The notes: generated by a model from the sequence alone, not told the origin. Positions 43,470 to 55,431 are shown, counted from the first letter of the stretch. The stretch is 64,000 bases of DNA from Desulforegulaceae bacterium (GCA_034006035.1 JAVETN010000011.1:1-64000); one strand, 5' to 3'. Program-made: numbers and translations.

Positions 43470-44555
43470 ATGAAGATAGATCCACCAGAATATATTAAAA
43501 AAATAAAACCCTATAAGGCAGGAAAACCAATTGAAGAGCTTGAAAGAGAATATGGAATTAAAAATGCAGTAAAGCTTGCTTCAAATGAAAACCCTCTTGG
43601 CCCTTCTCCAATGGCGGTAAAGGCAGTTAAAGAATTTGCTTTCCAACTCAATAGATATCCTGACAGCTCTGGATATGAACTTTCAGCCAAAATTTCTTCA
43701 AAATTTAATCTTCCCTTTGAAAATATAGTTTTAGGAAACGGTTCAGATGATATAATTGCTCTTTTGTGCAAAGCTTTTGTCAATGAAACCAAAAATGTTA
43801 TCATGCCTGACCCTGGATTTTTAATGTATGAAATCTCCACAAGATCAGAAGGGGGAACTCCAGTTAAGGTACCTTTGAAAAACCTTTGTCTTGATCTTGA
43901 TAAAATGGCAGATCTTTGCAATGAAAATACAGCTATTGTTTTTATAACAAATCCCAACAATCCAACCGGAAGCTTTATTTCAAAGGAAAAGTTTGAAGAG
44001 TTTTTAAATAAAATTCCCCCAAATGTAATTGTTGCTTCAGATGAAGCTTATATGGAGTTTTCTGAGTTATCTTATTTTTCTTGGGAACTGATAGAAAAAC
44101 ATGAAAATCTTGTATCCATGAGAACTTTTTCAAAGGCATATGGTTTGGCTGGTTTAAGAATTGGGTATGGAGTTATGAATCCTTTTATTTCCGGGATTTT
44201 AAATAAGATAAGACAGCCTTTTAATACAAGCCTTATTGCTCAAAAGGCCGCTTTGGCAGCCTTAGATGATGATGAGTTTCTTTTAAAAACAAGAAATCTT
44301 GTTTTTAGTGAAAGAAAAAAACTTTCAGAAGAATTTCAAAAAATGGGACTTCTTTCTTTTAAAACAGATGCAAATTTTATTTTGGTTGATCTTGGAAGGT
44401 CAGCAGATGATGTTTATGAAAAGCTTTTGCAAAAAGGAGTAATTACAAGATCCATGAGTTCTTATGGTTATCCCCAGTATTTAAGGGTGACAATAGGTCT
44501 TGAAGACGAAAATCTTTTATTGGTCAATTCCCTTAAAGAGGTTTTAATTAGTTGA
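43470..44555 (+). CDS. hisC: Histidinol-phosphate aminotransferase
   Basis: A fold-type I aminotransferase of the histidine pathway. Substrate and PLP motifs are intact: KLASNENPLGPSP, ITNPNNPTGSFIS, SDEAYMEF, and the PLP Lys in RTFSKAYGLAGLRIGYG. At 361 residues it is of standard size. No other his gene is nearby, so it may serve several aromatic or histidinol substrates. Its stop overlaps the TTG start of cmk. Confidence 0.92.
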   Translation: MKIDPPEYIKKIKPYKAGKPIEELEREYGIKNAVKLASNENPLGPSPMAVKAVKEFAFQLNRYPDSSGYELSAKISSKFNLPFENIVLGNGSDDIIALLCKAFVNETKNVIMPDPGFLMYEISTRSEGGTPVKVPLKNLCLDLDKMADLCNENTAIVFITNPNNPTGSFISKEKFEEFLNKIPPNVIVASDEAYMEFSELSYFSWELIEKHENLVSMRTFSKAYGLAGLRIGYGVMNPFISGILNKIRQPFNTSLIAQKAALAALDDDEFLLKTRNLVFSERKKLSEEFQKMGLLSFKTDANFILVDLGRSADDVYEKLLQKGVITRSMSSYGYPQYLRVTIGLEDENLLLVNSLKEVLIS

Positions 44556-45208
44556 AAAAACACATAATAACCATTGACGGTCCTGCTGCGGCAGGAAAAA
44601 CTACAATAAGCAGGTCTATTTCAAAAGAGCTTGGTTTTTTGTATGTTGATACAGGTGCCATATATAGAGCTCTTGCCTTGTTCATGAAAAACAAGATGAT
44701 AGATTTTGAGGATAAAACAAAGGTAGAAGAAAATCTTTTTGCTAAGATAAGGCCAAAAGGTGAAAAAGTTTTTTTAGATAACAAAGATGTTTCATCATTT
44801 ATCCGAACTGAAGAAATATCCATGGGAGCATCCATAATTTCTTCCTATGAAAAAGTCAGAAGCTATCTTCTAAATGTCCAAAGATATATAAGCTTAGAAT
44901 TCGATTGTGTTTTTGAAGGAAGGGATATGGGAACAAGGGTTTTTCCTGAAGCTGAATTTAAGTTTTATCTTGACGCAGATCTGGAAATCAGGGCCAGGAG
45001 AAGGTTTTCTCAACTTAAGGAAATAGATGAAAACTCAGTTTACGAAACTATTTACAATGATCTTAAAAAACGTGATCTTCAGGATATGACAAGGAAACAT
45101 TCTCCGCTGAAACCCGCTCCTGATTCAGTGGTTATAGATTCTACTTCAATTGATCTTGATCAAGTCTGTGAAAAAATGCTCAAAGTCATAAGGTCGTCGA
45201 TTTCATAA
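44552..45208 (+). CDS. cmk: Cytidylate kinase
   Basis: Phosphorylates CMP and dCMP. P-loop GPAAAGKTTISRSIS, then LGFLYVDTGAIYRALAL, EGRDMGTRVFP and the LID region RDLQDMTRKHSPLKPAPD are all typical. 218 residues is a normal length. The start is TTG at 44552, overlapping the hisC TGA, so the two are probably coupled. The cmk-rpsA order is widespread in bacteria. Confidence 0.95.
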   Translation: MKKHIITIDGPAAAGKTTISRSISKELGFLYVDTGAIYRALALFMKNKMIDFEDKTKVEENLFAKIRPKGEKVFLDNKDVSSFIRTEEISMGASIISSYEKVRSYLLNVQRYISLEFDCVFEGRDMGTRVFPEAEFKFYLDADLEIRARRRFSQLKEIDENSVYETIYNDLKKRDLQDMTRKHSPLKPAPDSVVIDSTSIDLDQVCEKMLKVIRSSIS

Positions 45209-45356
45209 ATTTAGACCGATTGCTAAACTAATTCATTGAAAATACAAAACTAATTTGTTTTTTCTTGATGTATTCATTCTGATTTGTTAAAGAAACAAGA
45301 TTATGTTTTCTTAGCCGAAAGAAAATATAAAATATATCCAGGGAGAATTGATAATA

Positions 45357-47102
45357 ATGGCAAATGACAATTTAGAAACGCAAGACAAATTTGAAGAAGT
45401 AGAAACAATGGAAGAGCTTCTTGAACTGTATGAAGACAGCTTCAGCAGGTTTCAAGAAGGCGAAGTGGTAACCGGTAAGGTTATCTCAGTTGGCAGGGAT
45501 TCTGTAGTCGTTGATATTGGCTACAAATCTGAGGGTGTGGTTCCTGCTGAGGAATTCAAAGATGAAAACGGCGAAATTACTGTTGAAAAAGGTGATAAAG
45601 TCGAAGTAATGATTGAATTCTGGGATGAGGACGAAGAAGAGGTTGTCCTTTCCAAAGAAAAAGCCGAAAAGCAAAAAGTCTGGGATGAAATTGCAGAAAT
45701 TCATGAACAGGACGGAGTTGTTGAAGGTATTATAATTAACAGAGTTAAAGGCGGTTTTTCTGTTGACATCGGAGTACAGGCATTCCTTCCAGGTTCACAG
45801 GCTGATCTTCGTCCTATCAAGAACATGGACGTTATGGTAGGCAAAAAATTCAAGTTCAAGGTTCTTAAATTCAATAAACGCAGAAGTAATATTGTTCTTT
45901 CAAGAAGAGTAATTCTTGAATCCCAGAGACAGGAACAAAGAGCTGCTACTCTTGAAGAGCTAGAAGTTGGAAAAGTAATGCCCGGTACAGTCAAGAATAT
46001 CACCGAATATGGTGTTTTTATCGATCTTGGCGGAGTTGACGGACTTTTGCATATCACAGATATTTCCTGGGGAAGAGTCAAGCATCCTTCAGAGCTTTTT
46101 GCTCTTGGTGATGAAATTGAAGTTAAGATTCTTTCCTATGACCTTGAGAAAGAAAGAGTTTCTCTTGGTATGAAGCAACTTACCCCTGATCCATGGGAAA
46201 CTGCTGCAGAACATTATCCTGTAGAAAGCAAAGTTAATGGAAGGGTTGTAAGTCTTACAGATTACGGTGCTTTTGTAGAACTTGAAGAAGGAATTGAAGG
46301 TCTTATCCATGTTTCAGAAATGTCATGGACAAAAAAAGTAAAGCATCCTTCTAAAATGGTTTCAGTTGGTGAAGAAGTTGAGGCTATTGTTCTTGACCTT
46401 AAGCCGGAAAGCCGCAGAATTTCACTTGGAATGAAGCAGGTTGAGCCAAACCCCTGGGATCTTATCAGTGACAAGTATCCTGTTGGAACAATCATTGAAG
46501 GCAAAATCAAAAACATTACAGACTTTGGTCTTTTCATAGGAATTGAAGACGATATTGACGGACTTGTCCATATATCTGATATTTCCTGGACAAAAAGAAT
46601 CAAGCATCCTGGCGAAGTATACAAAAAAGGTGATACTGTTCAGGCAGTTGTTCTTGATATTGACAAGGAAAATGAAAGATTCTCACTGGGAATCAAGCAG
46701 ACCCAGCCTGATCCGTGGGAAAGTGCTCCTGAGACCTATAAAGTGGGTTCAAAGATCAGCGGTAAAATAACAAATATCACTGATTTTGGTATTTTTGTTG
46801 AGCTTGAAGAAGGGGTTGAAGGTCTTGTTCATATTTCTGAAGTTGAAAATGAGAAAAAAGATCTTTCCAAAGAATATGAAACAGGCTCAGAGCTTGAAGC
46901 TAAAGTAATGAATGTCAATACTGAGGAAAGAAGAATAGGTCTTTCAGTCAAGCGCCTTGGAATGGATGATGATGAAGCTATTCTAAAGGATTATATCAAA
47001 AAGATTGAAGATGTTCCTACTTCTACATTTGGTGAAATCCTCAGGGAAAATATTGAGGAAAAAATCAAGGAAAAAGAAGAAGCAAGAAATAGCAAGAAAT
47101 AG
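45357..47102 (+). CDS. rpsA: 30S ribosomal protein bS1
   Basis: Six S1 RNA-binding domains can be counted, starting near EGEVVTGKVISVG, DGVVEGIIINRVKGG, GKVMPGTVKNITEYG, ESKVNGRVVSLTDYG, GTIIEGKIKNITDFG and GSKISGKITNITDFG. It binds mRNA leaders on the small subunit. The length of 581 residues is close to the E. coli protein. ATG 45357 follows GGGAG; a longer TTG start at 45348 was rejected. A strong terminator follows. Confidence 0.97.
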   Translation: MANDNLETQDKFEEVETMEELLELYEDSFSRFQEGEVVTGKVISVGRDSVVVDIGYKSEGVVPAEEFKDENGEITVEKGDKVEVMIEFWDEDEEEVVLSKEKAEKQKVWDEIAEIHEQDGVVEGIIINRVKGGFSVDIGVQAFLPGSQADLRPIKNMDVMVGKKFKFKVLKFNKRRSNIVLSRRVILESQRQEQRAATLEELEVGKVMPGTVKNITEYGVFIDLGGVDGLLHITDISWGRVKHPSELFALGDEIEVKILSYDLEKERVSLGMKQLTPDPWETAAEHYPVESKVNGRVVSLTDYGAFVELEEGIEGLIHVSEMSWTKKVKHPSKMVSVGEEVEAIVLDLKPESRRISLGMKQVEPNPWDLISDKYPVGTIIEGKIKNITDFGLFIGIEDDIDGLVHISDISWTKRIKHPGEVYKKGDTVQAVVLDIDKENERFSLGIKQTQPDPWESAPETYKVGSKISGKITNITDFGIFVELEEGVEGLVHISEVENEKKDLSKEYETGSELEAKVMNVNTEERRIGLSVKRLGMDDDEAILKDYIKKIEDVPTSTFGEILRENIEEKIKEKEEARNSKK

Positions 47103-47134
47103 TCTTCTAATCTTTGAATGATTAAAATTAATAT

Positions 47135-47170
47135 ACGGGTACTTTAGCTTCTAAGGTATCCGTTTTTTTT
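47135..47170 (+). terminator. Intrinsic terminator after rpsA
   Basis: A 13-pair stem (47135-47147 with 47151-47163, two G-T pairs) with a CTT loop is followed by eight Ts. It ends one base before the ribosome site of sppA, so sppA needs its own promoter or read-through. Confidence 0.9.
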
Positions 47171-47184
47171 AAGGAGATTTATAA

Positions 47185-48066
47185 ATGTTTTCAAGAAGAC
47201 ATCCCTATCTTTTTTTTCTTTTGACCTTTACTTTAATAATATGTTCAGCATCCATAATTATTTCCCTTATTTCGGGAGCATCCAAACTTACTTCCAAAAA
47301 AACAGGTAAACACAATATAGGCGTTATCGAAATAAGCGGAATAATTTTTGAGTCTGAATCTGTATTAAAAAATCTTAAAAATTTTAGGGAAAGAAAAGAT
47401 ATTGAGGCGGTTTTATTAAGAATTAATTCTCCCGGAGGCGGAGTTGCCCCTTCCCAGGAAATTTATGAATCAGTGAAAAGACTTTCAGAGAAAAAAAAGG
47501 TAATCGCCTCCCTTGGAAGCGTTGCTGCTTCAGGAGGATATTATATTGCATCTGCAGCTGATAAAATAATAACAAATCCGGGTACAATCACAGGAAGTAT
47601 AGGTGTAATAATGGAATACACCAATATTCAAGAAGTGCTGGATAAAATAGGAATATCTCCTGTGGTTATAAAAAGTGGAAAATTTAAGGATACAGGATCT
47701 CCAACCCGCAGCTTAAGAGAAGAAGAAAAAGAGTTTCTTCAAAATTTTATTGATAAAATTCACCTTAAATTCGTAGAAGATGTTGCCTTAGGCAGAAATA
47801 TGGATAAAGAAAAACTTATGAAATATGCTGATGGAAGAATTATTTCAGGAGCTGACGCTGTTTTATACGGACTTGCGGATATGACAGGAAATTTTGAATC
47901 TGCCTTAGATTATACTGCAAAAGAGGCAGGAATAAAAAACAATGACTATAATCTTGTATATCCTCCAAAAGCAAAGTTTTCATTTTTAAAGGAGATTTTA
48001 AACGAGTCAATTTCCAGGTTTACCGAGGTTGTTTTTGAAAATACAAGCACTTTCAGTCTTAAATAG
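47185..48066 (+). CDS. sppA: Signal peptide peptidase SppA (short form)
   Basis: An N-terminal membrane anchor (YLFFLLTFTLIICSASIIIS) precedes a ClpP-like serine peptidase: INSPGGGVAPSQEIYESV, the catalytic Ser in LGSVAASGGYYIA and the Lys in VVIKSGKFKDTGSP. At 293 residues this is the half-length bacterial SppA that forms octamers and degrades cleaved signal peptides. The terminator stem lies just upstream and AAGGAG precedes ATG. Confidence 0.93.
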   Translation: MFSRRHPYLFFLLTFTLIICSASIIISLISGASKLTSKKTGKHNIGVIEISGIIFESESVLKNLKNFRERKDIEAVLLRINSPGGGVAPSQEIYESVKRLSEKKKVIASLGSVAASGGYYIASAADKIITNPGTITGSIGVIMEYTNIQEVLDKIGISPVVIKSGKFKDTGSPTRSLREEEKEFLQNFIDKIHLKFVEDVALGRNMDKEKLMKYADGRIISGADAVLYGLADMTGNFESALDYTAKEAGIKNNDYNLVYPPKAKFSFLKEILNESISRFTEVVFENTSTFSLK

Positions 48067-48122
48067 TAATTTATCAGCAATTAAAACTTTGTTTTATATA
48101 AAGGTAAAAAAATAAGAAAATT

Positions 48123-48141
48123 AAGATTAAGCTTTAATCTT
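48123..48141 (-). terminator. Likely terminator of the YrdC-family gene
   Basis: AAGATTAA and TTAATCTT form a perfect eight-pair stem with a GCT loop; in the minus direction it is followed by a U-rich tract. The stem is AT-rich, so strength is uncertain. Confidence 0.4.
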
Positions 48142-48150
48142 TGAATGGGG

Positions 48151-48759
48151 TTATTCAAATTCTTCAATAGGCCCAATTCCTTTTCTTAAAATTTCAGGTT
48201 GATCATTGATAAGAGAGATAACACTTGAGGGGCCGTTTGGAACATTTCCCCCATCAATTATTATGTCTACAAGTTTTTCGTAGTAATCGGACATTTCTGC
48301 AAAAGTTTCAAAAGGTATTCCTTTTTCATCAGAAGCAGTTGTGGAAATTATAGGGTTTTCAAGCATTCTTACAATTTTTGTGCATATTGTATTGTCAGGC
48401 ACTCTTATACCTGCTGTTTTTCTTTTGGTAAGCATCATTTTCGGTACTTGCTTGGAACCTTCAAGAATAAATGTATAAGGGCCAGGGAGAAGTCTTCTTA
48501 GTACCCTGTATGAAATGTTTGAAACTTTTGCATATTCACTTATATGGTTTAAGTCTGAACAGATAAAGCTGAAAGGTGTTTTTTTTGTTCTTTTTTTAAT
48601 TAAATTAACCCTTGCAATGGCTTTTTTGTTTTTAATATCACAGCCTATTCCGTAATATGTGTCTGTTGGATAAATTATCACCCCTCCGTCTTTAAGGCAG
48701 GAGCAGATTTTGTTAATGAGCCGTTTTTGTGGATTTTCGGGGTAAATTTTCAGTATCAT
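48151..48759 (-). CDS. Sua5/YciO/YrdC family L-threonylcarbamoyladenylate synthase-like protein
   Basis: The 202-residue protein shows the YrdC core: GGVIIYPTDTYYGIGCDI, KKRTKKTPFSFICSDL, LLPGPYTFILEG and AGIRVPDNTIC. YrdC/TsaC makes threonylcarbamoyl-AMP for tRNA t6A37. The wording PFSFICSDL is closer to the YciO branch, whose activity is weaker or different, so the role is not certain. It converges with sppA and diverges from guaB. Confidence 0.8.
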   Translation of the reverse strand: MILKIYPENPQKRLINKICSCLKDGGVIIYPTDTYYGIGCDIKNKKAIARVNLIKKRTKKTPFSFICSDLNHISEYAKVSNISYRVLRRLLPGPYTFILEGSKQVPKMMLTKRKTAGIRVPDNTICTKIVRMLENPIISTTASDEKGIPFETFAEMSDYYEKLVDIIIDGGNVPNGPSSVISLINDQPEILRKGIGPIEEFE

Positions 48760-48966
48760 TTTTTTAATTTGTCCTTAAGGCTTATGTAAATGTATTTTTG
48801 TAAAACCAATAATTCTTGGAGTTCAGTTTTGATAAAATACCCTTTTTAGCCCTTGTTGTAAATTGGCAATAAGATTGGTTTTTTTTAGATTGCCAAAATT
48901 TTTCAGTTTTGTTAGTAGATAGTCCAACTTTAAATAAATAAACTAAATAATTTTTTGTTTATATTC

Positions 48967-50466
<1,500 letters not shown>

Positions 50467-50522
50467 GGTTTTTTACCCAGTAATTTTTTGTTTTGGTTTT
50501 TAAGATAAGATTTAAAAATTAT

Positions 50523-50565
50523 AAAAGTCCGGATAAAGTTTGTAAAAACATTTGTCCGGATTTTT
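50523..50565 (+). terminator. Intrinsic terminator of guaB
   Basis: AAAAGTCCGGATAAA (50523-50537) pairs with TTTGTCCGGATTTTT (50551-50565) over 15 positions with two G-T pairs; GTTT/AAAC can extend the stem inside. The T-rich tail completes a strong terminator. Confidence 0.9.
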
Positions 50566-50758
50566 ATTTTGTTCTAAGATTATTGGTTCATGATTTTATA
50601 TAAAACTTGAGGGATTTTCAAAGTTGGACTCTTTCAGGTAAAATTTTATTGAAAAAACAAAATCTAAAAAACTGTCTTTGTTTAAGGCAAAATTAAAAAT
50701 CATTTACTTCAGGTTTTTATATGCTGAGGTTTTGTATACAAATCTATAAGGGGTAATA

Positions 50759-53700
50759 ATGTCTGGTTTAAAATTTGCGCATCTTCATCTTCATTCAGAA
50801 TACAGTCTTCTTGACGGGGCCATAAGGTTTAAGCAGCTTTTTAAAAAACTTAAAGAAAACAATATGGATTCTGTGGCTTTAACTGATCATGGAACTATGT
50901 TTGGAGCTGCAGAATTTTATGACCTTGCAAAACAAGAAGGGATTCACCCTGTAATAGGTTGTGAATGCTATATGGCTAAAAGAAGTCTTAAAGATAAAAC
51001 ACCCCAGGATAAAAGTTCTGCTCACCTTGTTCTTCTTGCTGAAAACAACCTTGGTTATCAAAATTTGTGCAAGCTTGCCTCCATTGCAAAGCTTGAAGGG
51101 TTTTACTATAAGCCCAGAATTGATGATGAGGTTTTAAAAAAATATTCTAAAGGCCTTATTGCACTTTCTGCTTGTTTAAAAGGGGAAATTCCCCAGCTAA
51201 TTTTAAAAAAAGATTTTGAAGGTGCCAAAAAAAAGGCACTTTTTTACAATGAAATGTTTGGACAGAACAATTTTTTTCTTGAAGTTCAGAAAAACGGGAT
51301 TCAGGAGCAGGAAATTGTAAACTTGGGAATTGAAAAACTTTCAAAAGAGCTTTCAATTCCAATGGTGGCAACCAATGATTGTCATTATCTTAATAAGGAA
51401 GATTCAAGAGCCCATGAAATTCTTTTATGTGTTCAAACAGGTAAAACCATAGATGATCCCACAAGATTCAAATTTGGAACCAACTCCCTTTATGTAAAAA
51501 CCCCAGAAGAAATGCAAAGTGATCTTGGAAAATATGAAGGAGCTGTTTCTAATACCTGGGAAATTGCCCAAAGGTGTCAGGTTGAATTTGATTTCAATAC
51601 TTATCATTTCCCGGCAATCGAGCTTCAGCCCGGTGAATCTGAAGATGAAATGTTTGAAAGAGAAGCTCTTGAAGGGTTTAAAAAAAGACTTGAAGAGGTT
51701 AAAAAAAGAAATCCCAAAATAAATGAGGAAGAATACCAAAAAAGACTCCAATATGAAATTGATACAATACAAAACATGGGTTTTTCAGCCTATTTTATCA
51801 TTGTTGCCGATTTTATAAGATTTAGCAAAAACAGTAATATTCCGGTAGGACCTGGAAGAGGTTCAGCTGCGGGAAGTATGGTTGCTTATTCAATGGGAAT
51901 AACTGACCTTGATCCCATTGAGCATAATCTTATTTTTGAAAGATTTTTAAATCCTGAAAGAATAAGCATGCCTGATATTGATGTAGATTTTTGCATAAAC
52001 GGCAGGGAAAAAGTTTTTAATTATGTGGTTGAAAAATACGGCAAAGATAAAGTTTCCCACATTATTACCTATGGAACAATGAAATCAAGGGGGGTTTTAA
52101 GAGATGTTGGAAGAGCCCTTGGGATTCCTTTGAAAGAAGTTGACTATATTGCCAAGCTTATTCCAGATAAAATTGGAATAAGCCTTGATGAGTCAATTGA
52201 GCAGGAGCCGGAAATAATGAGGACTGTTGAGGGAAGAGATGATCTTATGGAGCTTATTAAGGTTTCCAAAGTTCTTGAAGGTCTTACAAGACATGCTTCA
52301 ACCCACGCAGCAGGTGTAGTTATAGGAGACAAACCTCTTTCAGATTATCTTCCCCTTTATTCAGGAAAGCAAGATGAAACAATTACCCAGTTTGATATGG
52401 AATATGTTGAAAAAATCGGTCTTGTAAAATTTGACTTTTTAGGATTGAGAAACCTTACAGTTATTGCAGAGGCTTTAAGGCTTATAGAAAAGCAGGGTCT
52501 TCTTCCTCCTGATTTAAAAAACCTTGATTTTGAAGATCAGGCTACTTTTGAGCTTCTTAAAAAAGGAGATACCACTGGAGTTTTTCAGCTTGAAAGTTCG
52601 GGAATGAAAGATTTGTTAAAACGTCTTAAGCCCGAAAGTTTTAATGATATAATTGCTCTTGTGGCTTTATACAGGCCGGGCCCCCTTGAAAGTGGAATGG
52701 TAAATGATTTTGTAAAAAGAAAACATGGGGAAGAAAAAATTTCTTATCCCATTGCCCAGCTTGAGCCTATTTTAAAAGAAACTTATGGAGTGATTTTATA
52801 TCAGGAACAGGTAATGAAAATTGCAAGTGTTCTTGCAAATTATTCAATGGCAGATGCTGATGGCTTAAGAAAAGCAATGGGTAAAAAAATTAAATCCATG
52901 ATGGATGAACACAGGGCTAAGTTTTTAGAAGGAGCAAAGGAAAATAAGATTGCTAAAGACAAGGCTGAATATATTTTTGATCTAATGGAAAAATTTGCAG
53001 GATATGGTTTTAACAAATCCCATAGTGCAGCTTATGCACTTATTTCATACCAGACTGCCTATTTAAAAGCTCATTTTCCAGTTGCTTTTATGGCTGCTCT
53101 TTTAAATAGTGAAATAAATTCAATAGATGGGGTGGTAAAATTTATTGATGAGTGCAAATTGCAGAAAATAGAAATTTTAAAACCCAATATAAATAAGTCT
53201 GATACTTATTTTAAGGTTGAGGATAATAAAATCCGTTTTGGTCTTGCAGCTGCAAAAAACGTAGGAGAATCTGTAGTTGATCATATTGTTGAGGAAAGAC
53301 AAAAAAACGATGAATTTAAAGATATTTTCGATTTTTGCGAACGCTGTGATTTGAGAAAAGTGAACAAAAGAGTGGTTGAAGCCTTGATTAAATGCGGAGC
53401 TTTTGATGGCACAGGTATAAAAAGAGCTCAGCTTGTTTCTGTTATTGAAGAGGCTACTGAATATGGGCAGAGAGTAAAAAAAGACAAAGCAAGTCCTCAA
53501 ATGGGTTTTTTTGATTCAGATGAAAGCTTTTCAGCAATGTTTGATAAACCAGTTGTTCCAGACATTGAAGAATGGGATGAAAAAGAGCTTCTTCTCCAGG
53601 AAAAAGAAGCCCTTGGATTTTATATTTCAGGGCACCCTTTAAATGCCTATAAAGATGTAATTACAACTTATTCCAATGCTGATTCATTAAGTCTTGGTGA

Positions 53701-54280
53701 ATTAAAAGATGGAGATATTGTAATTGTTGGAGGAATTTTAAGTAAAATCAAGGTCATTTATACAAAAAAGAACGATAAAATGGCTTTTGTAACAATTGAA
53801 GATTTTAAGGATTTTCTGGAGATTGTTGTTTTTTCAGATCTTTATGTCCAAACTTCTGATTATTTTTATGAAGACAGTGTTCTTATGGTGGCAGGTAAAG
53901 TTCAAAAAAATGAAAAAGGCCTGAGCCTTATTGCAATTAAAATTTATCCTGCGGATCTGGCTGAAGAAAATCTTAGCGGATGTATTTATATAACAATGGA
54001 ATCCGTATCTCACACCCCTGAAGATGTGTTAAAACTTCAGGAAATTTTAAGAAGGCATCCTGGTACCAAAAAAATTTATATAGATGTATTTACTAAGTCA
54101 GGGGCCCAGCTTTTAATGGAACTTCCAGATATTTTAAATGTTAATATTACAAAAGAGCTGGTTGAAGAATTAAGAGAGTTTGCAGGAAAAGAAAAGGTTT
54201 GGGTAAAACCTCTTGATCTTAATGTTTTTGCTGAAAAAGAAAGAAAACCAAGATTTACGGCAAGAGAAAAAAAATATTAA
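50759..54280 (+). CDS. dnaE: DNA polymerase III subunit alpha
   Basis: The replicative polymerase. The PHP domain opens the protein (FAHLHLHSEYSLLDGAIRF), followed by the C-family palm with GPGRGSAAGSMVAYSMGI and the catalytic Asp residues in MPDIDVDFC, fingers (YGVILYQEQVMKIA, GYGFNKSHSAAYALI), and an OB domain near residue 985. At 1173 residues it is the DnaE1 type. Its TAA overlaps the ATG of bioF by one base, an unusual coupling of replication and biotin genes. Confidence 0.97.
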   Translation: MSGLKFAHLHLHSEYSLLDGAIRFKQLFKKLKENNMDSVALTDHGTMFGAAEFYDLAKQEGIHPVIGCECYMAKRSLKDKTPQDKSSAHLVLLAENNLGYQNLCKLASIAKLEGFYYKPRIDDEVLKKYSKGLIALSACLKGEIPQLILKKDFEGAKKKALFYNEMFGQNNFFLEVQKNGIQEQEIVNLGIEKLSKELSIPMVATNDCHYLNKEDSRAHEILLCVQTGKTIDDPTRFKFGTNSLYVKTPEEMQSDLGKYEGAVSNTWEIAQRCQVEFDFNTYHFPAIELQPGESEDEMFEREALEGFKKRLEEVKKRNPKINEEEYQKRLQYEIDTIQNMGFSAYFIIVADFIRFSKNSNIPVGPGRGSAAGSMVAYSMGITDLDPIEHNLIFERFLNPERISMPDIDVDFCINGREKVFNYVVEKYGKDKVSHIITYGTMKSRGVLRDVGRALGIPLKEVDYIAKLIPDKIGISLDESIEQEPEIMRTVEGRDDLMELIKVSKVLEGLTRHASTHAAGVVIGDKPLSDYLPLYSGKQDETITQFDMEYVEKIGLVKFDFLGLRNLTVIAEALRLIEKQGLLPPDLKNLDFEDQATFELLKKGDTTGVFQLESSGMKDLLKRLKPESFNDIIALVALYRPGPLESGMVNDFVKRKHGEEKISYPIAQLEPILKETYGVILYQEQVMKIASVLANYSMADADGLRKAMGKKIKSMMDEHRAKFLEGAKENKIAKDKAEYIFDLMEKFAGYGFNKSHSAAYALISYQTAYLKAHFPVAFMAALLNSEINSIDGVVKFIDECKLQKIEILKPNINKSDTYFKVEDNKIRFGLAAAKNVGESVVDHIVEERQKNDEFKDIFDFCERCDLRKVNKRVVEALIKCGAFDGTGIKRAQLVSVIEEATEYGQRVKKDKASPQMGFFDSDESFSAMFDKPVVPDIEEWDEKELLLQEKEALGFYISGHPLNAYKDVITTYSNADSLSLGELKDGDIVIVGGILSKIKVIYTKKNDKMAFVTIEDFKDFLEIVVFSDLYVQTSDYFYEDSVLMVAGKVQKNEKGLSLIAIKIYPADLAEENLSGCIYITMESVSHTPEDVLKLQEILRRHPGTKKIYIDVFTKSGAQLLMELPDILNVNITKELVEELREFAGKEKVWVKPLDLNVFAEKERKPRFTAREKKY

Positions 54281-55431
54281 TGGAAAAGTTTGATTTTTAT
54301 ACAAGAAAGCTTGAATCAAGAAAAAAGAAAAATCAGAAAAGATCTCTTGTTTCTTATCTTCCCTTAAAAAACGGGAGAGTTGAAAAAAATGGGGAAGTTT
54401 TTTTAAATTTAAGTTCAAATGATTATCTAGGGCTTTCTTTTAATGAAAAAATCATTGAAAAAGGGTGTGAGTATGCAAGAAAATTTGGAGCTGGCACCGG
54501 AGCTTCAAGACTTGTTACAGGAAGTTCAAAGATTTTTTTTGAGGTTGAGGAAAAGATTTCAAAACTTAAAAATAAAGATAAATCAATTGTTTTAAACTCG
54601 GGCTACCAGGCAAATATTGGGGTGATTTCTTCTCTTGCGTCAAGAAAAAGTATAATTTTTTCAGATTATTTAAATCACAATAGTATTATAAAAGGTGCTC
54701 TTTTAAGCAGGGCTGAACTTAGAAGGTTTAGGCATAATGATTTAAATCATCTTGAAGAAATGCTTAAAAAAACAAAAGACAAAAAATATTCTTCAAAAAT
54801 CATTGTAACAGAATCAGTTTTCAGTATGGACGGAGATATCCCGGATCTTGAAAAAATTGCAGATTTAAGTGAGGAATATGGCTGTATTTTCCTTGCAGAT
54901 GAGGCCCATTCAACTGGGATTTTTGGTGAAAACTCAATGGGACTTGCAAAAAGAGCTGATATTTCCATAGGAACCTTTGGAAAAGGCGGAGGTTCTTTTG
55001 GGGCCTATGTTTCATGTTCTGAAGAAATTTATGAGTATTTTGTAAATTTTTGTGAGGCTCTTATTTTTTCAACCTCTCTTCCTCCCTTTAATATTGGTGC
55101 AATTTCAGCTTTTCTAGATCTTATTCCTAAACTTGATGATAAAAGGGCTAAGCTTTTAAATAATTCAAATGCTTTGCGTAAAGGTTTAAAAGAAATTGGA
55201 TTTGATCTTCCAAAGGGAATTACCCAGATTATTCCAGTAATTACAGGAAGTGAAAAAAGTGCAATCAGGCTTTCAGAGTTTTTAAAAAAAAGAAAGATTC
55301 TTTGTGTTCCCATTAGACCTCCCACAGTTCCAGAAAATATGTCAAGAATAAGACTTAGTTTATCTGCAGCTCATAATAAAAAAGATATTGATTATATTTT
55401 AGGTGTGTTTGATGAGTACAAAAAAAAATAG
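54280..55431 (+). CDS. bioF: 8-amino-7-oxononanoate synthase (BioF family)
   Basis: A PLP alpha-oxoamine synthase joining pimeloyl-ACP/CoA and alanine. NLSSNDYLGLSFNEK, GAGTGASRLVTGSS, DYLNHNSIIKGALLS, LADEAHSTGIFG and the PLP Lys in GTFGKGGGSFGAYV are all typical. The 383-residue length is standard. It leads the biotin genes and overlaps the following esterase gene by 20 bases. Confidence 0.92.
   Translation: MEKFDFYTRKLESRKKKNQKRSLVSYLPLKNGRVEKNGEVFLNLSSNDYLGLSFNEKIIEKGCEYARKFGAGTGASRLVTGSSKIFFEVEEKISKLKNKDKSIVLNSGYQANIGVISSLASRKSIIFSDYLNHNSIIKGALLSRAELRRFRHNDLNHLEEMLKKTKDKKYSSKIIVTESVFSMDGDIPDLEKIADLSEEYGCIFLADEAHSTGIFGENSMGLAKRADISIGTFGKGGGSFGAYVSCSEEIYEYFVNFCEALIFSTSLPPFNIGAISAFLDLIPKLDDKRAKLLNNSNALRKGLKEIGFDLPKGITQIIPVITGSEKSAIRLSEFLKKRKILCVPIRPPTVPENMSRIRLSLSAAHNKKDIDYILGVFDEYKKK

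Noticed and set aside
54900-55020. Unusual PLP site in BioF (GKGGG)
   Set aside because: GTFGKGGGSFGAYV is close to the TFGKGFGVSGAAV form of E. coli BioF, so it is within normal family variation.
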